From positions 4,097,001 through 4,161,000 of the forward strand of contig NC_092674.1 in NCBI RefSeq assembly GCF_964355755.1: DNA of 64,000 bases, in the 5' to 3' direction. Of this stretch, positions 57,701 to 64,000 are shown in pieces. Source of the DNA: Antedon mediterranea (taxonomy: Eukaryota; Echinodermata; Crinoidea; Comatulida; Antedonidae). Position numbers and translations under genes: made by a program. The notes beneath the pieces were generated by a model, which ran no database searches, had not been told where the DNA came from, and saw only the letters and a program-made list of their open reading frames with translations. The stretch's first letter is position 1, and each line of letters begins with the position of its first letter.

Positions 57701-60700
57701 CAGCATCAACTTTATACAGTTGAGAGATATATATATATGGATAAAGTGGTTGGAAAATTGACTGGGCAATCAGTTATATAAATACCTAGCTTAACAATGC
57801 GCGGCCCTTTTCCAAATGTTCGTACAGCACTCAGATACAAGTCTCTGTTTTTATCTACAATTGCTAGATGGCGTTCAGCTGGTGGGCCACAATGATCGAG
57901 AGCTACCTCTAGAACCTCAAGCTAAAGAAAAAAACAAGAAAAAGCATTATCTATTAGTGTATACTCTACTACTATTTTATCCTCATTTAACCATTCTGGA
58001 CATGGAAACTGTCTTTTTGAGATTCTTGGTCATTGGTAAACACTTGAAATTAAATAGAACATTAAACTTTAACCTTTGAACTTACATTATGTTGAATTGG
58101 CTTGCTGTCCAGTGCTTTTCCGTTTGATGCATCAAACACATGCACCAATTTCTCGTTGGATTTGTCACGGATGGCTACGGTGTCATTTGACACAGATAGT
58201 GACATCATATTCAGGGTGTCAAGGCGCATACCTTGGAATTTTGGAGAGGAGATTAGCCGACCCTATTAGAAAAACAACAATTGCTTAAAAACACTATTTA
58301 CATATGGAATGAAATTAGTTATATTTTGTCATCAACTAAAATTGTTGCAAAAAAAGATATGTTAGAAAAATATTTACCTCATAGGAATAGATATTGACAC
58401 CAGTTGATACCACTAAAGCAAAATGCCTGAAAACAAATTGTATAAAATAATTAGAGGCTATACAAATTATTTCTTTCTTACCCAGCCTATGCTCATTGTG
58501 AAAAGGTGCCTTTTTGTATACTTTGCATCCCCAGCCAACATTGTTATGAATTGCGATTCCTTTCACTCCTATTTACACCCCAAAACAACAAACTTAGGAT
58601 CAGAGAGCAGCAACCTTATATTAAATTAAATCTTACTTTTCAGCCTGGACGATTAGAGTAACAGTGCCCTCTTTCAGATCAAATATCGTTGGTGTGTTTA
58701 AATTCTTTGTACTGTAGATAAAACACTGCGAAGAAGTTACCACAACTAGGTAACCAAAAGATAAAGACATCTTGATGATACTGTCTCTGAATTCTAACTT
58801 CTCAATTGCTTCGTTGATGACCTCTCGTACAACAATTGTTTTTCTTGATGAGTTTACTACTTCAAAGTTTTTCCATTCCAGTCTCCTGAATGATAAAACA
58901 AAAATTCAGTAACATAATGATACTTACTAAATTTTATTATAAATTTAAAGCCAGTTTGCTACATCCCAAAAAGTCAACTCTCCCAATACCGGACACCATT
59001 GGGCTGGCCAAATATGTCTGGTTTTCTGGAAAGTCTGGTATTCTGAATGTGTTTTTAATGGTAAAATGAATTTAAGACTATTTGAACTTCAAGAAAAGTA
59101 TGGTTGGGAGAGTTTCCAGTTTTCAGAAAGTCTGGTATTTGGAGAGTTTACTGTACTATCAAAATATATCTCAAAGTTTTTTCATTTTACAGCAAATACA
59201 TAAAAAATATCTGTAAAAGATTGTTGATACAGTTTTTTTTTACTAAAATGAACAAAATGGTACCTTTCTATCATGTGACCAAATATGACATGGCCATTCC
59301 CACAAGCCCCTGCAATTTGTGTACCATCAGCACTCCATGCTATACTGTATATACTGCCTGTGTTTGGTTTCTCCAAGGCATGAGACCACTAGAAAAAAAC
59401 AGATAAAAAAGTTGATACAGCACATTGATATTTTAATGACGTGGTGCTTTCCTACCAATCTCAGAATCCTGGGTCTAGTCTAATAGTTGAATGTTATCCT
59501 CATAAAAAACTCCTCTCCCAAAGATTACTTTTAGTCGCGTGCAACGCAACTCTACACCTCAATAAGTCGGTCGGTTTTTTAGCACGCGACTGCAGCCATG
59601 TATATGTTTATTTTTCCACTATACATACAAACATTACACATTCGTCGAGAATGGGCTATTGTTGGTTTATCCAGGTAAGCTAGGCACGAAATAGACTTTG
59701 TGTTTCTATGATATAGATTACCACTAAATAGGACAGTTTTTGAATTAGCAAACACTTAATAAAGAATATGAATCTAGTCTTTTAAATCTCATTAATACAG
59801 TCATTATTTTGATCTTTGTTGCCGGATTATTTGTAATGACCATTATCTTACCCCAGTTTTGTCACATAATCTCAGCGTGTTAAAAGAACCAATAGCAAAG
59901 AGTTCTCCATCCGGTGCCCAAGAGACAGACGTGATTGGATAATCATGAGGATGACTCGAGAACATCTGGCGGCCATAGCTATCCCACACTTTGTACTTGC
60001 AATCTTCACCGCCGGACAATATGAGATTGTTTGATGGATTCCAATCAACTTTTAATATAACTCCATCATGGGCTTTCCACTAAAAAGCAAATAGTAGTTG
60101 TTAAGCTCTGTCTACACTACCAAACTTTATGTGTGTGATGTGACCATATATACACATGATGATGTCATATCATTAGCATATTTGGGCATATCACTAACAT
60201 ATTTGGGTACATCACAGTTTTTTTGTCAAACTAGTTTGATAGTGCAGACAGAGCTTCAGCCCTAAAATCTAGGGTTGCCTTTTTTTTTTTAATTGATATG
60301 CATCATTTCACAGGAAAATTACAGCACATTTTAGATGGGATTATAACCAAGGCGAGCTTATACAATTTGTCAGTATGCTTGCCTTTCAGCCACTGTAATC
60401 TTTAGATCAGAACCATGAAATAAATTTTTAGTATAAAAGAATTTTTTTTTTAACATTTTTTTATTGAAAAGTATTAGTAATGGTAAATACATACCTGGAC
60501 AGGTTTTACATTTGCTTGCAGTGATTTGATTATAAGTTGTTTGCTATTAGTCAGCAAAACTTGGTTAGAGTCAGGAGACCAGGATATCGAGTACACTGGA
60601 GTACCTACAAGAAATTAGTCATATATATAAGTTCTGAATACATGAACTACTCTTTGCAAGGGTGTGCAAAATAAACAGCCAGGGTATGCAAAATAAACAG

Positions 60701-62332
60701 CCAGTGTGCACAATAAACAGCCAGGGTGTGCACAAAAAACAGCCAGGGTGTGCAAAATAAACAGCTAGAGTGTGCAAAATAAACAGCCAGGGTATGCAAA
60801 ATAAACAGCCAGAGTGTGCACAATAAACAGCCAGAGTGTGCACAATAAACAACCAGAGTGTGCACAATAAACAGCCAGGGTGTGCACAAAAAACAGCCAG
60901 GGTGTGCAAAAAACAGCCAGGGTGTGCAAAATAAACAGCCAGGGTGTGCACAATAAACAGCCAGAGTGTGCACAATAAACAACCAGAGTGTGCACAATAA
61001 ACAGCCAGAGTGTGCACAATAAACAGCCAGGGTGTGCAAAAAAGCCAGGGTGTGCACAAAAAACAGCCAGGGTGTGCACAAAAAACAGCCAGGGTATGCA
61101 AAATAATTAGCCAGGGTATGCAAAATAAACAGCTAGGTTGTGCAAAATAAACAGCTAGGTTGTGCAAAATAAACAGCCAGTGTGCGCAAAATAAACAGCC
61201 AGGGTGTGCAAAATAAACAGCCAGGGTGTGCAAAATAAACAGCCAGGGTATGCTAAATAAACAGCTAGGGTATGCTAAATAAACAGCCAGGGTATGCTAA
61301 ATAAACAGCCAGGGTATGCAAAATAAACAGGGTCTGCAAACCAATTTCATATCACAGTTTTAGATGAATAACATGTTGCAAACCTGTTTGTGCAAGCGTT
61401 GACCGCAGCATACCACTCCTTGACCAGATCTTAACTTGACCATCTTCTCCAGCTGTTGCCATAGCCGACCCATCATAACTCCATCTACCAGAAAGAACCG
61501 CTCCCCTATGTGCTTCCACAGATTTTTCAACACGGCCAGATTTAGAAACCAACAAAAATTTTCCTATAACATAAAAAATTAAAGTTTTGTTTATCTTAAT
61601 AGCCATACAAAGAACAATTAACAAATATTTATTTTTTTTCCAAATTTAGTTTCATATAGTTATAAGAAATTTACGCACCATCTGTAGATGTCAAAACGAA
61701 TACTTCGCTCCCTGTTTGTTTTCCTTTACCGGCGATGCTCTTTGGAAAAAAGTGAATGTCTGTAGCGTAGATTTCCTCAGCCAGCTTGACCAGAACTGAG
61801 GTCTCATCTGACAATTGGCTCCATTTTAGAACCTGGTGGTCATCGCCGCATGAGAACAACTGTTCAGATGTAGTCCATGCTACACAGCTTACCAATTCAC
61901 TATGTGTGTTTTAGTTAAGGAAAATATTAGTTTTAATTTAATATATTGTCAGGCTCTACTACACTTTCACACTTACTGAGATTATCTTCAATATAGGGAT
62001 AGGTTCAGGCAAGTCAATCTAACAACAGGATTCTGAGCTCCAGAGATCAAAGGGTTTATCTGTGGCTGCGACACCATCAGTTCCACGCACCTTAACAGAC
62101 ACTGTACACCGCAGAGAATATTTAAATAGTACAGTACTGTTGGTATATCAGTCAGACAGTTACAAGTTCCTATCTTGGCAAGGGGAGCTCAGTGTCCTGT
62201 TGTTAGATTCCCTTGGTTCAGGCCACGGAAACCAGTAGCTAAAGATAGTCTGACATACTGTAGGTGATAAAGTCTAGATAAAATGATAAGGATATGTTTA
62301 GGCTCTTTGGCTAAGGTTGTCTTGAATCGCAT
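54772..62332 (-). CDS. IFT80: Intraflagellar transport protein 80, 16 exons, 771 aa
   Basis: IFT-B subunit needed for building cilia; two WD40 propellers followed by a helical C-terminal part. Exons (minus): 62332-62296, 61903-61679, 61563-61384, 60604-60495, 60079-59852, 59388-59264, 58885-58637, 58426-58378, 58262-58086, 57921-57786, 57550-57403, 57064-56893, 56703-56614, 56197-56025, 55186-55063, 54864-54772. All phases agree and the length is close to human (777 aa). Seen: [13 protein letters not shown] start, [87 protein letters not shown]. The first intron fits an AT-AC minor-spliceosome intron; all others are GT-AG. The C-terminus ends [11 protein letters not shown]. Confidence 0.97.
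55343..55590. repeat. 70-bp tandem repeat, about 3.5 copies
   Basis: AGATTCAACCAATCA recurs at about 55344, 55414, 55483 and 55553. Between these are TATGTGTCTGAGCATGTCT and AATTTCTGA segments. In an IFT80 intron between exons 14 and 15. Confidence 0.85.
57159..57296. mobile_element. MITE family 1, copy 15
   Basis: TAAAGCTCTGTTCACACTAT to GACAGTGTAGCAGAGCTTTA, with GGATATGATGTCATATCACT and CATATTTGGGCACATCACAC. In the IFT80 intron between exons 11 and 12. Confidence 0.85.
57580..57735 (-). mobile_element. tRNA-derived SINE-like fragment
   Basis: On the minus strand: TGGCTACCAATCCAAGGGTC then CTGGGTTCTCTACTCCCTAA, which resembles the B-box end of family B, followed by diverged body sequence. 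In the IFT80 intron between exons 10 and 11. Confidence 0.35.
60101..60257. mobile_element. MITE family 1, copy 16
   Basis: TTAAGCTCTGTCTACACTAC to GATAGTGCAGACAGAGCTT, with GATGATGTCATATCATTAGC and two CATATTTGGGCA-type segments. It begins 20 bp upstream (in gene sense) of IFT80 exon 5. Confidence 0.9.
60655..61340. repeat. 22-bp minisatellite filling IFT80 intron 3
   Basis: About 31 copies of CAGCCAGGGTGTGCAAAATAAA, with variants GTGCACAATAAACAGCCAGA and shorter AAAAAACAGCCAGGG units. It occupies nearly all of the 779-bp intron between exons 3 and 4 (60605-61383), leaving about 45 bp on each side. Three minus-strand frames of 104-204 codons are open only because the unit lacks stops; they are not genes. 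Confidence 0.95.
61904..62295 (-). other. AT-AC U12-type intron (IFT80 intron 1)
   Basis: In gene sense the intron starts ATATCCTTAT (62295 downward), the U12 5' splice site consensus. It carries TTTTCCTTAACT (61924-61913), the U12 branch-site consensus. It ends CACAC at 61904, 11 bases after the branch adenosine. Joining AAAC to ATAGTGAATTGG gives [14 protein letters not shown], the conserved IFT80 junction. No GT-AG pair nearby gives an equally good join. Confidence 0.9.
62016..62209. mobile_element. 194-bp inverted-repeat hairpin inside IFT80 intron 1
   Basis: Arms AATCTAACAACAGGATTCTG plus AGCTC (62016-62040) and the inverted copy at 62185-62209 match at 23 of 25 positions. The centre is non-repetitive. 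It may be a small MITE, and it could bring the intron ends together in RNA. Confidence 0.6.
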
Positions 62333-63792
62333 GTTGATATTATTGGTTCTGACAGTCACACATCTATGAAATCAGCATCTGAATTTAAAAAGAAAGCAAC
62401 TATATTAATATTTAAATTCAAAATAATAAAATATATTCAAATAAGGTGTTTTGATATTTAGAAATATTAATGATCAATATTCTGAGGGTAGCAAATATGC
62501 AAATTAAAAAATAACTATATTTTCTAATTTATTCACTTACATTTTCTTTGTTTCATTTCACTCCCAATTTATTAATTTACTTTTGACACCAATTCATGGA
62601 ATGATTTAATATTTAATAAAATACTATTTTATGTTATATAGACCTAACTTTGCTTGAAATTGTTTACTGTGTGTGACAAAAGAAAAAGCTGTTGGTGATA
62701 ATATTATTAAGGGGGTTACACCTTTTAACAAACATGCATTTACTATTGCTTAGGCTACCGGTACTAGCCTAGAATCCCCACCTGCCTGCTCTGCTGAGCC
62801 TGTGTGTGGCTGTTGTGTGTGTGTCGTGTGTGGACCGTGGACCCTACTAGGCTAGGCCTACGTACTTTCTAGTAGGCCTAGCTATCCTACTACTACTATA
62901 CTCTAAACCTACAGCATATTAGGCTTAGTTATTACATTCTGAATAATATACTATTTTAATCTTATAAACAAAACGGTGTTACTATGAACCTAACTACACA
63001 TTATACTTTTTAGCAAGTGTTTTGTCCACTCACATTAAAAATTGTGCTCGCCATACTTTTGGAATGTGTCTCAACATGAAATTCTGATTCATTAATATTT
63101 ATACAATACCAATTGAAAAGTAAATTAATATAATTTTATTTTTAATAATCATAAAATGTAATAAGTTAATTATTTGATTAAATAAACAAATTGATTTACT
63201 AAATATTTTACAAATTATTGATTTCAAATCTAAAACTCTTTTAGAAAATACTGCATCTTGGGATGTCAAAGCGTCAAAAACTTAGCAACAGTAAATACGG
63301 AAGTGAACAATAACATTCCATAAAAACCTATTACAAATGCATAAATAAGCTTTGGTATTGTTTATATTATAATATTATATGTGTTATAATTGATTTTTGT
63401 TTAAAGTATTGAATGTTAAATTACCAAACGTTAGCATTTAGCAAGCTAGGCCTAAGCTGAACTTTATAACTATTCTCGAGCCTGACTCGGCCGACTTGGG
63501 AGTAAAATATCGGGTATGATGAAGGTCAAAGTCGGTTCGCCCCACATGTTAAATTAATTAAATATTACAATAAATTATGAAAACCTTTCAACAAAAAGGT
63601 ATTTACTGTATAGCTTATAATTAAGAATAGCATGAATAAATGTGAAATTTTTTTTTCTATTAAATAAATTTTTTTCTTCTCAAGAATTAATTCATTATTA
63701 TTACTTAGGCCTAGGCCGGAATCATAATTTATTGATTGTGATATTCTATCTCTAGGCATGTTTGTATAATGGATTCGTGAAAAGTTGCAAAG
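62333..63792. other. Intergenic space between divergent IFT80 and the next gene
   Basis: About 1.46 kb head-to-head region. It holds GTGTGTGGCTGTTGTGTGTG (62800s), TAGGCCTA-rich stretches (62850-62900, 63450s) and GACTCGGCCGACTTGGGAG near 63483. It must contain both promoters. The IFT80 leader may have a non-coding exon here. No firm core-promoter element was seen. Confidence 0.4.
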
Positions 63793-63956
63793 ATGGATAA
63801 CGGCAACAGATCATCAATCAATGTTACTTTACCCAGCGAACATAAAGTATCACGAGAAAACATCCAACCACAGCCCCCACCTCCATCATCACCGCAAGAT
63901 GAACATCAGCTAAAAGAAGAAAATATAATCAGCCCAACATTTATTAAGGGAAGAGA
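63793..63956 (+). CDS. First coding exon of an unidentified gene, running out of the window
   Basis: ATG at 63793 in a good context (AAGATGG), with an in-frame TGA 15 bases upstream. It is followed by 54 codons and a strong donor GAGA|GTAAGT at 63956/63957. The peptide is hydrophilic, with a proline run (QPQPPPPSSP) and an acidic stretch (DEHQLKEEN), and ends ISPTFIKGR. I do not recognise the protein. It is divergent from IFT80. In vertebrates, as I recall, IFT80 is head to head with SMC4, but these 54 residues do not establish that identity. Confidence 0.5.
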
Positions 63957-64000
63957 GTAAGTGAGCTCTTCGTACATTTTTAATACATTTAATACAAACA

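Noticed and set aside
60619-61233. 204-, 158- and 104-codon minus-strand frames
   Set aside because: All lie in the 22-bp minisatellite in IFT80 intron 3. They overlap in three frames, as expected of a repeat without stops.
61671-61895. IFT80 starting at the methionine-like codon in exon 2 (61895)
   Set aside because: It would lose the conserved KEPKH-ELVSC start. The upstream exon joined by the AT-AC intron gives the family's usual N-terminus.
63270-63300. X-box (RFX site) for a ciliary gene promoter
   Set aside because: Only a half-site AGCAAC is visible near 63283. The matching left half is missing at the proper spacing.

Overview
This is eukaryotic nuclear DNA: AT-rich, intron-rich, with canonical GT-AG exon borders, long introns and many dispersed repeats. 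The proteins read most like vertebrate and other deuterostome versions of their families. Short words of the TAGGCCTA type are frequent, which I associate with echinoderm genomes. My best guess is an invertebrate deuterostome, probably an echinoderm (a crinoid is possible). The genus cannot be fixed from sequence alone.

Six protein-coding genes could be rebuilt exon by exon, and every exon junction keeps frame. Left to right: a non-visual (beta-type) arrestin (+, 12 coding exons, 438 aa, 335-32410, with a 13.4 kb first intron); SAP130, a Sin3 corepressor subunit (+, 17 exons, 864 aa, 37193-45193); MED11 of the Mediator head (+, 2 exons, 110 aa, 47018-47596); KDM8/JMJD5, a JmjC oxygenase (+, 7 exons, 395 aa, 48465-52317); PIN4, a parvulin prolyl isomerase (+, 4 exons, 134 aa, 52838-54274); and IFT80, an intraflagellar transport IFT-B subunit (-, 16 exons, 771 aa, 54772-62332). 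PIN4 and IFT80 are convergent. A further + strand gene begins at 63793 and runs off the window; it lies head to head with IFT80. The genes are not an operon or a pathway. Their products serve separate housekeeping roles: receptor desensitisation, chromatin repression, transcription, protein hydroxylation, ribosome-linked folding and cilia.

The non-coding part is dominated by small mobile elements and tandem repeats. One palindromic MITE family (ends read about AGCTCTGTCTACACTATCAA) occurs at 16 places. Three TTAA-flanked MITEs form a second family. Other inverted-repeat elements lie at 1929-2283, 3856-6783, 9966-10194, 10229-10511, 11107-11890 and 25845-27987. There is a 5S rRNA-headed SINE at 20453-20810 and two tRNA-derived SINE families. 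Minisatellites fill 2579-3640, 22380-22890, 30735-32268 and 60655-61340. An apparently identical 443-bp tandem duplication lies at 19783-20670.

The most striking observation is the first intron of IFT80 (61904-62295). It has an AT-AC U12-type (minor spliceosome) architecture, with near-consensus 5' splice site and branch site, and only this reading restores the conserved protein junction. Other points for a second look are the 5S-derived SINE, the missing 8-residue arrestin segment, a SAP130 stop codon inside a tandem repeat, and a tandem duplication that created the splice acceptor environment of KDM8 exon 4.
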